64,000 nt of DNA, taken from the NCBI GenBank assembly GCA_022376925.1, contig JAIOJX010000003.1:36819874-36883873 (forward strand). Reading direction: 5' to 3'. Source of the stretch: Tragulus kanchil (lineage: Eukaryota > Chordata > Mammalia > Artiodactyla > Tragulidae). The position numbers and the translations under genes are program-made. Below, one piece after another: positions 1 through 12,349 of the stretch (positions are counted from its first letter, which is position 1; every line of letters begins with the position of its first letter). The notes beneath the pieces are model-generated. The model had not been told where the DNA came from, did no database searches, and saw only the letters and a program-made list of their open reading frames with translations.

Positions 1-1465
1 GACCATCTCCAACCCACTGAATGGAAATGATTGCTTATTGGCTCACAGCAGTGTGGGCTGCAAGTTGAGTGATGCTCAGCTGAAGGGAAGGGCTCATTTT
101 GCTAGTGGATTAGTGAGCACATTGGAAGGTGGCTTTTTTTGGCTTTGGTGATTTTATTTATAGGTGACCTTATCTCTTTTCTTCCTTTAAAAGTATAAAC
201 ATAATTATCTTATCTTAATGCATGTTTGGGATATGGTTTGGTTTTGTGGTTTACATTTCTATCACATGACTGTCACTAAATGATACATTTTCTTGTGGGA
301 AAAGACCAGTGACGAACCCCCTCTATCTTATCAAAGGCAGGAACAAGAGTTCGGTGCAGTGAGCAACATACTAGTGACTACACTACTTCACTACACTTGG
401 TGAAGTTCTGTCTCCAAAAACACCGTCAGTCAGTTCTGATTTCTCACTAGCTGCCACTGTCCCATAGGAGGCAGTCAGTTGGAAGATACATGCTATTCCC
501 GTGCAGTGAGAGACAGATAAAGAGAGACTCCATCTACCTCACAACATGACTGTAAGTCTCCGAGAATGAACATGATGCTGTGTAGGCATGTAAAATTCAA
601 AAATGTTTGACTAGAAGGGACTTGGATTTTATAGGAGGCCACCTGTTTCATGGAAAAGCATTGGGTAGACTCTAGCCACATTCTTACCGATGTAGCTGTG
701 ACTTCTGTGCCTCATTTGTATTTCTACAGTAAAAAAGTAGAAGACTGAATCCTCAATTTTAAAAGCTGTTCAAATAGACAGTAAAAAAAAAACCCTCAGT
801 ACTGTTTACAAATATCACATCTTTTAAAACATAAGGATAGAAGGAAGATTAAAAGTAGAAAAAGGTACTAAATAAATACCAACCAAAATTAGATTGCTTC
901 CATCTTGTTTCACATCAGATAAAACAGACTTCAAGGCATAATTATCAGTAGAGATAAACAGGCTCTATACAAAATGATAAAAGAGTAATTCTATGTATTT
1001 AATGTATGCATGTAGTTAATAATATAGCCTTTAAAGATATGAAATAAAAATAAACAGAGCTGCAAGGAAAGAACAAGAAAAATATCCACAATTGCAAAGA
1101 GAAATTATCACACATCCATAAGAGTTATCTGTTCCTGTGTAACAGACCATCTCCAACCCACTGAATGGAAATGATTGCTTATTGGCTCACAGCAGTGTGG
1201 GCTGCAAGTTGAGTGATGCTCAGCTGAAGGGAAGGGCTCATTTTTGCTAGTGGATTAGTGAGCACATTGGAAGGTGGCTTTTTTTGGCTTTGGTGATTTT
1301 ATTTATAGGTGACCTTATCTCTTTTCTTCCTTTAAAAGTATAAACATAATTATCTTATCTTAATGCATGTTTGGGATATGGTTTGGTTTTGTGGTTTACA
1401 TTTCTATCACATGACTGTCACTAAATGATACATTTTTCTCTTGTGGGAAGAATTCCTTCCAGCAC
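1..1465. repeat. Redundant block 1 (offset 1144, junction near 320)
   Basis: Bases 1-320 repeat at 1145-1465 with small indels. The similarity fades at 300-320 into unrelated sequence. The rest of the first copy would lie left of the window. The same segment is partly present a third time at 2373-2560. Confidence 0.85.
321..1144. other. Intron upstream of x1, nothing recognised
   Basis: AT-rich unique sequence without a conserved ORF or repeat family. By the overlap model it should match sequence just left of the window. Confidence 0.6.
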
Positions 1466-1501
1466 CCAGAGTGACGAACTCTCTTTCCCTTTCCATCCTA
1501 G

Positions 1502-1662
1502 GAGAAAGACACCAGAGTCTGTGAGCATCCGCTCTCAGATATCGTGATTGCGGGGGAAGCCGCGCATCCTCTACCACACACATTCCACCGCCTGCTTCAG
1601 ACCATCTCCGACCTCATGATGTCTCTCCCCAGCGGCAGCTCATTGCAGCAGATGGCTCTGAG
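1502..1662 (+). CDS. MYCBP2: MYCBP2 exon x1 (first copy)
   Basis: Acceptor CTAG at 1498-1501 and donor GTAAGC. The exon has 161 bases in phase 0 and ends two bases into an Arg codon. It encodes residues 1-53, starting EKDTRVCEHPLSDIVIAGEA, in the linker upstream of the DOC domain. An identical copy lies 1094 bp downstream; one of the two is redundant. Confidence 0.93.
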
Positions 1663-2005
1663 GTAAGCTGATTTCCAAGTGTCCTAGGCAGCCTGGAAAG
1701 CGGAGTTTGTAGAGAAGTCAGCACGAAATGCTGAAAGACCTCACTGAATACTTAAGGTGGAAAGAATCCTGCGTTATATGAGTGGAGCCTCCCTCATTAT
1801 GGTCATAATGTCCTTCTCAGCTCACGCCTGTTTAAATTGTCACTTCTAGAAGGACAGCTGCTCATGCCTGTTGGCTCCTCTGTAAAATGTGGATAGTACA
1901 CTTCTCAGTCCTCTGAATGTCACAGTCTGTAGCTGCCTTCCGCACCTTCCCCTCTCTTCTGCCCGAAATCGTGTGTCTCAGTGCGCGACAAGAGTAGACA
2001 CTTGG

Positions 2006-2283
2006 AACTTCCCTGGTGGTCCAGTGGGTAAGGAGTCCGCCTTGCAGTGCAAGGAGCACTGGTTCGATCCCTGGCCCGGAAGGATCCCACATGCTGCAGA
2101 GCAGCTGGATCAGTGTGTCCAATTACGAGCCAGGGCTCTGAGCGCATGCGCCCAGAGCAGGTGTTCTGCGACGAGAGAGGCCCCTGCACTGGGAGGCCCA
2201 CACAGGCCAAAAAGAATAAAGATGGATGAAAATAAATAAATACAAAATCAATAAAAGAGGCCAAAATTTTAAAAAGAAAAAGC
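2006..2283 (+). mobile_element. tRNA-derived CHR/Bov-tA-type SINE
   Basis: Starts CTTCCCTGGTGGTCCAGTGG, a Pol III A-box-like region, followed by GGTTCGATCCC (B box). It ends with GATGGATGAAA and an A-rich tail. Repeated at 3100-3377 by block 2. Confidence 0.9.
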
Positions 2284-2595
2284 GTACACTCTTAAATGTT
2301 GCAGAAAGGGAGAGGGTCATGTCATCTCAAAAACAGAAATCTAAACAGCATTTTGAATTGAATACTCATTTGCTAGTGGATTAAGTTTTTTTTATTTTAT
2401 AGGTGACCTTATCTCTTTTCTTCCTTTAAAAGTATAAACATAATTATCTTATCTTAATGCATGTTTGGGATATGGTTTGGTTTTGTGGTTTACATTTCTA
2501 TCACATGACTGTCACTAAATGATACATTTTTCTCTTGTGGGAAGAATTCCTTCCAGCACCCAGAGTGACGAACTCTCTTTCCCTTTCCATCCTAG

Positions 2596-2756
2596 GAGAA
2601 AGACACCAGAGTCTGTGAGCATCCGCTCTCAGATATCGTGATTGCGGGGGAAGCCGCGCATCCTCTACCACACACATTCCACCGCCTGCTTCAGACCATC
2701 TCCGACCTCATGATGTCTCTCCCCAGCGGCAGCTCATTGCAGCAGATGGCTCTGAG
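2596..2756 (+). CDS. MYCBP2: MYCBP2 exon x1, redundant second copy (used)
   Basis: Base-for-base repeat of the 161-bp exon at 1502-1662, with the same acceptor and donor. Splicing both copies together would shift the frame, because the exon is not a multiple of three. This argues that only one exists in the real gene. It lies inside the 1094-bp redundant block whose junction is near 2366. Confidence 0.85.
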
Positions 2757-3099
2757 GTAAGCTGATTTCCAAGTGTCCTAGGCAGCCTGGAAAGCGGAGT
2801 TTGTAGAGAAGTCAGCACGAAATGCTGAAAGACCTCACTGAATACTTAAGGTGGAAAGAATCCTGCGTTATATGAGTGGAGCCTCCCTCATTATGGTCAT
2901 AATGTCCTTCTCAGCTCACGCCTGTTTAAATTGTCACTTCTAGAAGGACAGCTGCTCATGCCTGTTGGCTCCTCTGTAAAATGTGGATAGTACACTTCTC
3001 AGTCCTCTGAATGTCACAGTCTGTAGCTGCCTTCCGCACCTTCCCCTCTCTTCTGCCCGAAATCGTGTGTCTCAGTGCGCGACAAGAGTAGACACTTGG

Positions 3100-3377
3100 A
3101 ACTTCCCTGGTGGTCCAGTGGGTAAGGAGTCCGCCTTGCAGTGCAAGGAGCACTGGTTCGATCCCTGGCCCGGAAGGATCCCACATGCTGCAGAGCAGCT
3201 GGATCAGTGTGTCCAATTACGAGCCAGGGCTCTGGAGCGCATGCGCCCAGAGCAGGTGTTCTGCGACGAGAGAGGCCCCTGCACTGGGAGGCCCACACAG
3301 GCCAAAAAGAATAAAGATGGATGAAAATAAATAAATACAAAATCAATAAAAGAGGCCAAAATTTTAAAAAGAAAAAG
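3100..3377 (+). mobile_element. Same SINE, redundant copy
   Basis: Copy of 2006-2283 shifted by 1094 bp; one extra G in GCTCTGGAGCGC. Confidence 0.88.
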
Positions 3378-3459
3378 CGTACACTCTTAAATGTTGCAGA
3401 AAGGGAGAGGGTCATGTCATCTCAAAAACAGAAATCTAAACAGCATTTTGAATTGAATA

Positions 3460-4095
3460 GACTATCAAGAGACTGTAGCCTGGTCATATGTGAAGCCAGT
3501 CCTGAAACTGCATTGAAGAGTATCCCCTCCTTTTAAATCCTTATCGTTACTTTTGCATTGTGAACCTTGTCACCCAAGCTGCATACTAGACTACACGTAC
3601 AAAGAGTTCCTCCACTGAGTTTTGTAAAAAAAGCTTGACAGAGTGATTTGGGCTCCCCACATCCCTAATGACAAGACCAGCAGAGAGGAGATGCTGTAGT
3701 ACAGGAATTTTGAACTACAAAATGTGTTACACTCTCATGAATTTGTGTGGAATTTTAACACTAATAAATTTAGAAGGCTTTTATAGTTGGGGTAACACTT
3801 GTCCACAAAACTGATTTGTTGCCGTTTTTTGCTTCTGTAACCTTGATCTTCACGTATCACTTTTCCTGTATTTAAAATGGGTGAACTTTCCTTAGAATTC
3901 ACATGGTTCCAAAGAAATGACCTATATTTCTCAAAAATAGCCAGTAGAAATAATATTATTCCTTGAATTTGTTATATCTTTTTTATCTAGAACATTAAGA
4001 TTTCTTGAAATATTAGCTGTAGAGTGCTTTCTCTTTTCAGGAGTTCCTTAGAGGTTCCTGAAAAAGAATGTAGTATACTGCTTATGCCTTTTTAG
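3460..4095. other. Intron x1-x2, unique part
   Basis: AT-rich with no recognisable element; it ends in a pyrimidine-rich acceptor. Confidence 0.6.
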
Positions 4096-4252
4096 GTGCT
4101 GGAGTCTGAAATTCAAGCAATCCGATCACCAGTTCCTCCATCAAAGCAACGTCTTTCATCACATTAACAATATTTTGTCCAAATCGGACGATGGAGACAG
4201 CGAGGAGAGCTTCAGCATCAGCATCCAGTCTGGCTTTGAAGCTCTGAGTCAG
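4096..4252 (+). CDS. MYCBP2: MYCBP2 exon x2
   Basis: Acceptor TTTTTAG and donor GTTGGT. The 157-bp exon starts with the last base of the split Arg codon and encodes residues 55-106. The stretch includes CWSLKFKQSDHQFLHQ and an acidic SDDGDSEES patch just before the DOC domain. It is present once. Confidence 0.95.
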
Positions 4253-4427
4253 GTTGGTCCTTTATCCGTCATCCTGTGTCACCCTGTTTCGACAGTGTGT
4301 TGAAGAAGAAACTGAGAATGACTCCTAAATGACTTGATACTCTCTTTTATTTCTATCTCATCTCTGTTTTATTATCATGGAAGATTCCTATTTGAGCGTT
4401 ACAGTGATGTGTATTTGTTCCTGGTAG

Positions 4428-4652
4428 GAATTATGCATAGTAATGTGCTTAAAGGACTTAACCAGCATCGTGGACATAAAAACATCCAGCCGACCGGCCA
4501 TGATCGGCAGTCTGACAGATGGCTCCACGGAGACCTTTTGGGAGTCAGGAGACGAGGATAAAAACAAAACTAAGAACATCACCATCAACTGCGTAAAAGG
4601 CATCAACGCCCGCTATGTGTCTGTTCATGTGGACAATTCCCGAGATCTTGGG
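4428..4652 (+). CDS. MYCBP2: MYCBP2 exon x3, start of DOC domain
   Basis: Acceptor GGTAG and donor GTAAGA; 225 bp, phase 0, residues 107-181. It contains the segment IKTSSRPAMIGSLTDGSTET, typical of the DOC/APC10 beta-jelly-roll fold, including the conserved TFWES region. DOC domains in other ligases contribute to substrate or ligand binding. The role in MYCBP2 is inferred from the fold. Confidence 0.96.
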
Positions 4653-6676
4653 GTAAGAAAGGAGACTTAACTCGGGTTCGTTTGTTCTTTTTAGACCTTT
4701 ATTAATCATACAGTCCCATTGCTGAGTTTTAGCAAAACGACTTTCATCTGGAACTTCACCAACCAAGCAACATATTTATATTCTCAAAATAACTCCTAAG
4801 TCAAAAAAGAGATTAATGTGTCCCAGGCTACTGTGGAATGCCAGTTTTAAGATAAGGTCTGGTTATATCTGTAGTTGTATCTAGTTGTATCTGTAGCTAA
4901 GCAAAATAAATACCTGCTCCATGATTTTTTAATGTCCACACCCTTGTTCAAGCTGTTTCCTTGGCCTGGAAGTTTTTCTCTTAAACTCTGCCTTTCAGAT
5001 TCTTCTCAAATCTAAAACCCAGCTGACAGATCTTCCCCCATTACTCATCTATAAAGTTACTCTTTCTCTCCTCTGGGTTCTTTTTTACATTATTCTAATG
5101 GCCCTTAATACAGTTTGACCTATAGAATAAGTTTCTAATCCTCACCCCCTGCCATCATGGGGGCATTGGGGGAAGTTCCTGGGCTAAACTTTGTAATCAG
5201 ATTTTACATTCTTCCTGGCTTTTGCCTGTCAACATGTTGCAACCCAATTGAGCACTCTTTAACAGAAAGCACTAAAGAGAAAAAAGCATCCTATTTACTT
5301 GAATGTTAAGGGCCAAGAAGATGGTAACACCAACTGCCAAACCCTTGTGCTTTTACCCAATTCCTGGGAAAGGATACTTTCAGGACTTTTTCTCTCAGAA
5401 ACAAAGTGGCTTCCAGATACAGTATTATAAAGTCCCCGTTTGCCATTGCCAAGGTGCTCCTAGCCCCTCTGTGTATCCCCTTGCGGGAAAGAGCCAAAGT
5501 GGTGAGTTAGGTCTCATGTGACCTGAATGCCAACCACGTAAGTTCAGTCTGCAGTCAGCATTCCTTGTGTTCTGCAGTCACCCCAGCTTCTGTCCATCAG
5601 CACAGTAAGAGACAAAATGCCTTAGCTAGTATATCACTAGCTTATCACCTCTGGAGACCCAAGAGTTCATTTGATAAAACTACTTTATCTTATTTGAAAG
5701 TCAAGTATAATCAGTCAGAACATTTTTCTGTCAAGAACTCACTGTTCAGTACAGTGTTATCCTTGATTCCTGTTTTAAGCCAGAATATATTTTCTCTCAG
5801 AGCAGTGGGTTGCACTCGATTGAACATTTTTGTCCTTGAGGAGAGATGACCACGATAATACTCATTTTTAACAACCTCTGTGCGTGTGCTGACTTCAGCT
5901 TTCCTTGTAGGAAGCCTGCTCCAATTCATGTGCATCACTGAGACTTAAATATCGTACCTCTGTGTCCCCCAGCCTGCCCACCCGCCACACTACCTTAAAT
6001 GCACCATTTGTTTGTTTGACTTACATCAGCCTACAGCGCTTAAAGTACACAGCTCTCCAAGGAATTAGTCTGTTTCTTGATGTGCTTGGCATGGCACTCA
6101 GTCTTGAGGTCTCTGGCTGTAGTCACCAGCATGATTCTTTCTAGTACTTAAAGGAGTTGAATTTCTTTTGATACTTTATATGTTAATGTTCCTTCTGGCA
6201 AAGATCTCTAGGTGTTGGAATCTGTCACTCTGATGTGTCTTCCCCCAAGTCCCAATGGCAGTCTGGGGACATCATAATACTCACAAGTATTTGTTGCTTA
6301 AGCTACCTGCTTTCCTCCCTTTTAGACCAGAAGCAAGGAGAATAATGTAATAAGGATGGGTCATAAGTAGCAAAGCACGTTGTTGAAAGACTTCAGGATA
6401 GAGATAGAACTTAAATGGTTAGACTGAATGAAAAGAAGGAACGCCAGCCTCCTCCCTCAGAGCCCATAAAGACTGAAATGTGTGATTCATGATGGAGTTT
6501 GTGAAAATAAGAAAAAGACGAGTTGCAGAAACTGGGGTTGATTGGGCAGATGGAACAAAATCAGTTAGGAAAGACCCTAAAAGACAGGTGAAAGGTATTG
6601 ATAGGCTGTAGGAAATCACTGCCATTTCTGGTGCCAGGAACGTGGCATAGTAACTATTTTAAATTGTTTATTTTAG
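4653..6676. other. Intron x3-x4
   Basis: 2.0 kb of unique sequence. Short ORFs have no recognisable protein similarity. No young SINE is present, unlike most neighbouring introns. Confidence 0.6.
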
Positions 6677-6742
6677 AATAAAGTTACCTCAATGACCTTC
6701 TTAACTGGCAAAGCTGTGGAAGATTTGTGCAGAATAAAGCAG
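6677..6742 (+). CDS. MYCBP2: MYCBP2 exon x4, DOC domain
   Basis: A 66-bp in-frame microexon encoding 22 residues (182-203, NKVTSMTFLTGKAVEDLCRI then KQ). Acceptor TTTTAG, donor GTGAGT. Skipping it would keep the frame but remove a strand of the DOC fold. Confidence 0.95.
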
Positions 6743-7822
6743 GTGAGTAAAACTTCATCATTACGTGTTTTACTGCCCAAGGAGAAATTCCTTCTTCCCA
6801 GTCTCCACTGGTGAGTTCCAAGTTTGGCATGCCACCCCAGGATTACAGGAAATCATGTATTTACAAAACACTGAATTGATCAATGGTCCACGTATAGGAA
6901 TAGTTAATAACCATCTCTGTTCTAACCATCGTACCCATCATTTCCCTGCGTGTGCTCCAGTCGGGAGTAAAAGCGCTCGCCTGCAGCCCTGCCCTGCCTC
7001 CTGCTTGCTGTGGAGGAGACTCCGGGCGCCTCAGAACTCACCCAGATCCGATTCACAGTTGCCACCTTAATTCACCTACACTTCCGATTAAAATGTAGGT
7101 TGTTGTCCTGTATCTTGAAACTCTTTCAGTTACAGCTGAAAGATGTGCTGCCATCTTGCAGTATATCCAGGTCAGTTTGCAAACCAGCTCTAGAAACAAA
7201 TTAAGTCTTGTTTGGGCATGTGATAGATTCTGTATAAACTCACTCACTTGTGAGTGAATAGTGTCATTTTACAAAGCATTGAAATTTAATCCTTGAAAAG
7301 AGTTATATTCTCCGTGAACTATACTAAAATAAGTAATGTAAATGAATCTACAAATTATATAATTTTTCCTAAAAGTAAACCACATTAAGTAACTGCAAAG
7401 CTAAAATCCTTGATTTAAAAGTGCTTTCATGTGAAGACACACAAAACAGGACTTCACTGCTGATTACATGAGCATTTGTTCCTACAAGCAGTATAGGTTC
7501 AGTCATGGAAGTAGTTGGCAGTGGATTCACATACATAACTTGGGCTCAGAGCTATAGAGTAAGTCGACCCGCCTTTTAATTCTCAGCCACCACTCCCTAG
7601 ACTCCTGCCATCTGTGTTGACCTTCCTTTCTTCATCAGAAGCTGTTAGCATATTGCTTACCCTTACAAGATTTAAATCAGATAATCAGAGTGAAATAACC
7701 CAGTAGAGTTTGCTGTGTGTACCGTTGTTATTTCAGCTTACTGTTATTAATATGACGTCTAGCAGAGTGATAAAACAGTCATGCACGTGTGTCAGGTCTC
7801 TGTCCCCTTTCTGCTGTCCTAG
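6743..7822. other. Intron x4-x5
   Basis: Unique sequence; the part from 7189 is repeated by block 3. No repeat family was recognised. Confidence 0.6.
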
Positions 7823-8061
7823 GTTGATCTGGATTCCAGGCACATTGGCTGGGTAACAAGTGAACTTCCAGGAGGGGATAATCACATCATCAAAATTGAA
7901 TTAAAGGGCCCGGAGAACACACTGAGAGTTCGACAGGTGAAGGTCCTGGGCTGGAAGGACGGCGAAAGCACAAAGATCGCTGGCCAGATCTCAGCCAGCG
8001 TGGCCCAGCAGAGGAACTGTGAGGCCGAGCAGCTGCAGTGTTCAGACTCATCACCTCCCAG
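7823..8061 (+). pseudogene. MYCBP2: MYCBP2 exon x5, damaged redundant copy
   Basis: Same exon as 8938-9177 but one base shorter (239 bp). Around 8030-8040 the sequence reads GAGCAGCTGCAGTG where the other copy has GAGACGCTGCGAGTG. The frame is lost over the last 11 or so codons, and a TGA follows at the intron border. The errors lie about 260 bp before the block junction near 8304. This fits a low-quality contig end better than a real mutation. Confidence 0.85.
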
Positions 8062-8937
8062 GTGAGCGGCCTCGGGACCACTGCTCGCACAGATGAAATG
8101 AGCAATGCACTACTTCAATAATAAGATCAAATGAAAATAATAATAATAAGATCAAGAGCTTAACCAGATATTTTGTTCAGCTTGTTAGAGATTGTGAGCT
8201 ACCAGTGTGACCCATTTTTTTCTTCTCATAGCCCAAAATTCTTGCATTTCATTTTGCATCCATAATTTTATAACGTAGAGGTGTACGTAACGCATACATT
8301 ATCTCTAGAAACAAATTAAGTCTTGTTTGGGCATGTGATAGATTCTGTATAAACTCACTCACTTGTGAGTGAATAGTGTCATTTTACAAAGCATTGAAAT
8401 TTAATCCTTGAAAAGAGTTATATTCTCCGTGAACTATACTAAAATAAGTAATGTAAATGAATCTACAAATTATATAATTTTTCCTAAAAGTAAACCACAT
8501 TAAGTAACTGCAAAGCTAAAATCCTTGATTTAAAAGTGCTTTCATGTGAAGACACACAAAACAGGACTTCACTGCTGATTACATGAGCATTTGTTCCTAC
8601 AAGCAGTATAGGTTCAGTCATGGAAGTAGTTGGCAGTGGATTCACATACATAACTTGGGCTCAGAGCTATAGAGTAAGTCGACCCGCCTTTTAATTCTCA
8701 GCCACCACTCCCTAGACTCCTGCCATCTGTGTTGACCTTCCTTTCTTCATCAGAAGCTGTTAGCATATTGCTTACCCTTACAAGATTTAAATCAGATAAT
8801 CAGAGTGAAATAACCCAGTAGAGTTTGCTGTGTGTACCGTTGTTATTTCAGCTTACTGTTATTAATATGACGTCTAGCAGAGTGATAAAACAGTCATGCA
8901 CGTGTGTCAGGTCTCTGTCCCCTTTCTGCTGTCCTAG

Positions 8938-9177
8938 GTTGATCTGGATTCCAGGCACATTGGCTGGGTAACAAGTGAACTTCCAGGAGGGGATAATCAC
9001 ATCATCAAAATTGAATTAAAGGGCCCGGAGAACACACTGAGAGTTCGACAGGTGAAGGTCCTGGGCTGGAAGGACGGCGAAAGCACAAAGATCGCTGGCC
9101 AGATCTCAGCCAGCGTGGCCCAGCAGAGGAACTGTGAGGCCGAGACGCTGCGAGTGTTCAGACTCATCACCTCCCAG
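8938..9177 (+). CDS. MYCBP2: MYCBP2 exon x5, DOC domain (intact copy, used)
   Basis: 240 bp, phase 0, residues 204-283. Acceptor CCTAG, donor GTGAGC. It encodes the core of the DOC jelly roll, with VDLDSRHIGWVTSELPGG and the strand containing LRVRQVKVLGW. It ends with an intact EAETLRVFRLITSQ, which the first copy lacks. Confidence 0.96.
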
Positions 9178-9521
9178 GTGAGCGGCCTCGCGGCACCACT
9201 GCTCGCACAGATGAAATGAGCAATGCACTACTTCAATAATAAGATCAAATGAAAATAATAATAATAAGATCAAGAGCTTAACCAGATATTTTGTTCAGCT
9301 TGTTAGAGATTGTGAGCTACCAGTGTGACCCATTTTTTTTCTTCTCATAGCCCAAAATTCTTGCATTTCATTTTGCATCCATAATTTTATAACGTAGAGG
9401 TGTACGTAAGAACAGCTTAGTAACATTATAAAGCCTGCAGACTCGGCTCTCGAGGCCTCCAGCCTTCCCAGTGGACACTCCTGCCATTAGTCTCTTCTCA
9501 CCTCCCTGTGCTCTCCACCAG

Positions 9522-9620
9522 GTGTTTGGGAAGCTCATCTCTGGAGACGCTGAGCCCACACCAGAGCAGGAGGAAAAGGCCCTGTTGTCATCGCCCGAAG
9601 GAGAGGAAAAAGTATACCAT
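9522..9620 (+). CDS. MYCBP2: MYCBP2 exon x6, end of DOC domain, tandem donor
   Basis: Acceptor CCACCAG. The exon encodes VFGKLISGDAEPTPEQEEKA and an acidic tail (residues 284-316). Two in-frame donors 9 bp apart are visible: GTATAC after 9611 and GTATTT after 9620. The longer form adds Val-Tyr-His before the next exon. I chose 9620 because the MYCBP2 protein I remember has a similar three-residue insert. The end is less certain than other exon ends. Confidence 0.85.
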
Positions 9621-9929
9621 GTATTTATTTCTATTCTCAAAATATTTATTTCCCTTTTCTCTTTTCTTTTGTTTGGTGAAATAATCCCATGTATTTTTAC
9701 TGTTCATGTGACACTAGTTTCTGTGCAGTTAATATTTTTTGCTTTAACTAGAAAGAAGATGAAGGAACCATCAGAAGATGCTTTTTTGTGTGTGTGTGAT
9801 GAGGCTCGTATTTTAAGGCACAAGGAAATTTGCCCTAGACCTCGGGCTGTGTGTTCCAGTGTTGGCCTTTGTGGAATCAGCTTTGCTGCTGGCTGTGCCA
9901 TGACCTTCCTCCACCTTCTCCAACCTTCG

Positions 9930-10122
9930 TGTGTGTGTTAGTTGCTCAGTTGTGTCTGACTCTGTGCAGCCCCATGGACTGTAGCCCACCGGGCTCCTCT
10001 GTCCATGGGATTCTCCGGACAAGAATACTGGCATGGGTAGCCATTCCCTTCTCCAGGGACCAAACCTGGATCTTTTGTACTGCCAGACAGAAGACCCTTC
10101 ACCATTTGATCTACCAGGGGAG
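9930..10122 (-). mobile_element. Bov-A2-type SINE
   Basis: Contains the ruminant signature TTGCTCAGTTGTGTCTGACT and CCCATGGACTGTAGCCC, in minus orientation. It ends at CTACCAGGGGAG. Repeated at about 11061-11253. Confidence 0.9.
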
Positions 10123-11060
10123 CCGAAGGAGTTGTACGGCCTTCTCTGACTCTCAGGACTGCCACCTGTGGACTGCTGTCAGATGGTGACAGGTGCCTTG
10201 ATTCTTCCAGTGTGCTGGCCCACAGTTTGTCTTGGTCCAACTGAAATGAGGGAAGCCACAGTATTTTTGAAGGACATGAAGGACATGGTCCAGCTCAAAA
10301 ATACTGTCTTCTCCATGGGCCTTCTTTATGACTGTTCAGGAAAAATCATAAGGAAAGGTCATGGTGACGACACAAAGTAGTATTTCCTCTGCAAATCTTC
10401 AGAGTACTTTTCTGCGTCTCCTCTCGGTTTCTCTCTTGTTAGGTTTATTCGTATACATGATTTATATCTTCTACTTAATCAAAGCTTCTTAAAGACCAAG
10501 TACCTGTAGGGTTTGTCTTTATATCCACCATGGCATAAACACACAGGTGTTCAGTAAGTTTTTTGTTGGAATAACCTGTCCTTAATCCTGAAATTTCTTC
10601 CAAAGTGTGTTTGCCTAACGTATTTGATCTAAACTAAAGCACTGTATCTAAGAAGAGAACCTCATCCATTTTCAAAACTAGAAGTCGACCCCAACTAGTC
10701 TTCATATTCTTGTGTATTTATTAATAGATGCTGTAAATACTCCTCTTGACAGTCCTTTGAAAGATATTTTCAAAGACTAAACTAGGCTCACCCTGTGCCT
10801 TCTGATACAGAGGCAGCTCAATCATTCACATGTTTCTATTTGGAGTTTGTTAAAAAAAGACTTCCTAAACTCTGATAATTTTTTTTCAGCATCTTTTGGA
10901 AATCTCATTTTGACAACTGTAAGACTCAGTAACTACTCATTAAATCTACAGACTTCTAGCAAATACAGTTGTCTGCTAAACAACCTTGAGAACTGGTACC
11001 AAACCCTCAAAAAATTTGCCTTCTTTTGACATAAGTAGTCCATCCCTCCCTCCCAACCTT

Positions 11061-11253
11061 CGTGTGTGTTAGTTGCTCAGTTGTGTCTGACTCTGTGCAG
11101 CCCCATGGACTGTAGCCCACCGGGCTCCTCTGTCCATGGGATTCTCCGGACAAGAATACTGGCATGGGTAGCCATTCCCTTCTCCAGGGACCAAACCTGG
11201 ATCTTTTGTACTGCCAGACAGAAGACCCTTCACCATTTGATCTACCAGGGGAG
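11061..11253 (-). mobile_element. Bov-A2-type SINE, redundant copy
   Basis: Copy of 9930-10122 in block 4. Confidence 0.88.
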
Positions 11254-12349
11254 CCGAAGGAGTTGTACGGCCTTCTCTGACTCTCAGGACTGCCACCTGT
11301 GGACTGCTGTCAGATGGTGACAGGTGCCTTGATTCTTCCAGTGTGCTGGCCCACAGTTTGTCTTGGTCCAACTGAAATGAGGGAAGCCACAGTATTTTTG
11401 AAGGACATGAAGGACATGGTCCAGCTCAAAAATACTGTCTTCTCCATGGGCCTTCTTTATGACTGTTCAGGAAAAATCATAAGGAAAGGTCATGGTGACG
11501 ACACAAAGTAGTATTTCCTCTGCAAATCTTCAGAGTACTTTTCTGCGTCTCCTCTCGGTTTCTCTCTTGTTAGGTTTATTCGTATACATGATTTATATCT
11601 TCTACTTAATCAAAGCTTCTTAAAGACCAAGTACCTGTAGGGTTTGTCTTTATATCCACCATGGCATAAACACACAGGTGTTCAGTAAGTTTTTTGTTGG
11701 AATAACCTGTCCTTAATCCTGAAATTTCTTCCAAAGTGTGTTTGCCTAACGTATTTGATCTAAACTAAAGCACTGTATCTAAGAAGAGAACCTCATCCAT
11801 TTTCAAAACTAGAAGTCGACCCCAACTAGTCTTCATATTCTTGTGTATTTATTAATAGATGCTGTAAATACTCCTCTTGACAGTCCTTTGAAAGATATTT
11901 TCAAAGACTAAACTAGGCTCACCCTGTGCCTTCTGATACAGAGGCAGCTCAATCATTCACATGTTTCTATTTGGAGTTTGTTAAAAAAAGACTTCCTAAA
12001 CTCTGATAATTTTTTTTCAGCATCTTTTGGAAATCTCATTTTGACAACTGTAAGACTCAGTAACTACTCATTAAATCTACAGACTTCTAGCAAATACAGT
12101 TGTCTGCTAAACAACCTTGAGAACTGGTACCAAACCCTCAAAAAATTTGCCTTCTATTAGACATAAGTAGTCCATCCCCTCCCTCCCCAAGCGGTTCAAC
12201 AGGAATCCTCTCTACTATATGGTCATTTTATTAAATGTGTGAAAAATTGCACATGTCATGGAATTTCAGAGTATGTTGAGGTTATTGTGCCCAGAAGTGG
12301 TCAGAGAAGGCTCCTTGGGTGATATTAGACTTAGAGTTAGACTTGAAAG

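Larger units (their letters stand above)
1250..3459. repeat. Redundant block 2 (offset 1094, junction near 2366)
   Basis: About 1250-2365 repeats at 2373-3459, carrying exon x1 and one SINE twice. The junction sits in GAATTGAATA; the right copy starts with a shortened, altered form of TGCTAGTGGATTAGTGAGC. Confidence 0.9.
7189..9409. repeat. Redundant block 3 (offset 1115-1119, junction near 8304)
   Basis: 7189-8290 repeats at 8304-9409, with exon x5 in both. The first copy carries several small errors near its right end, including the x5 frameshift and altered bases in the following intron. Confidence 0.9.
9925..12180. repeat. Redundant block 4 (offset 1131, junction near 11056)
   Basis: 9925-11055 repeats at 11056-12180, including a minus-strand Bov-A2 SINE. 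Differences are confined to the ends (GTGTGTGTGTTAG against GTGTGTTAG; CTTTTGACAT against CTATTAGACAT). Confidence 0.9.

Noticed and set aside
2006..2100. tRNA-like A and B boxes as a possible tRNA gene
   Set aside because: The match is to the tRNA-derived head of a dispersed SINE. The cloverleaf is not maintained and many copies exist.
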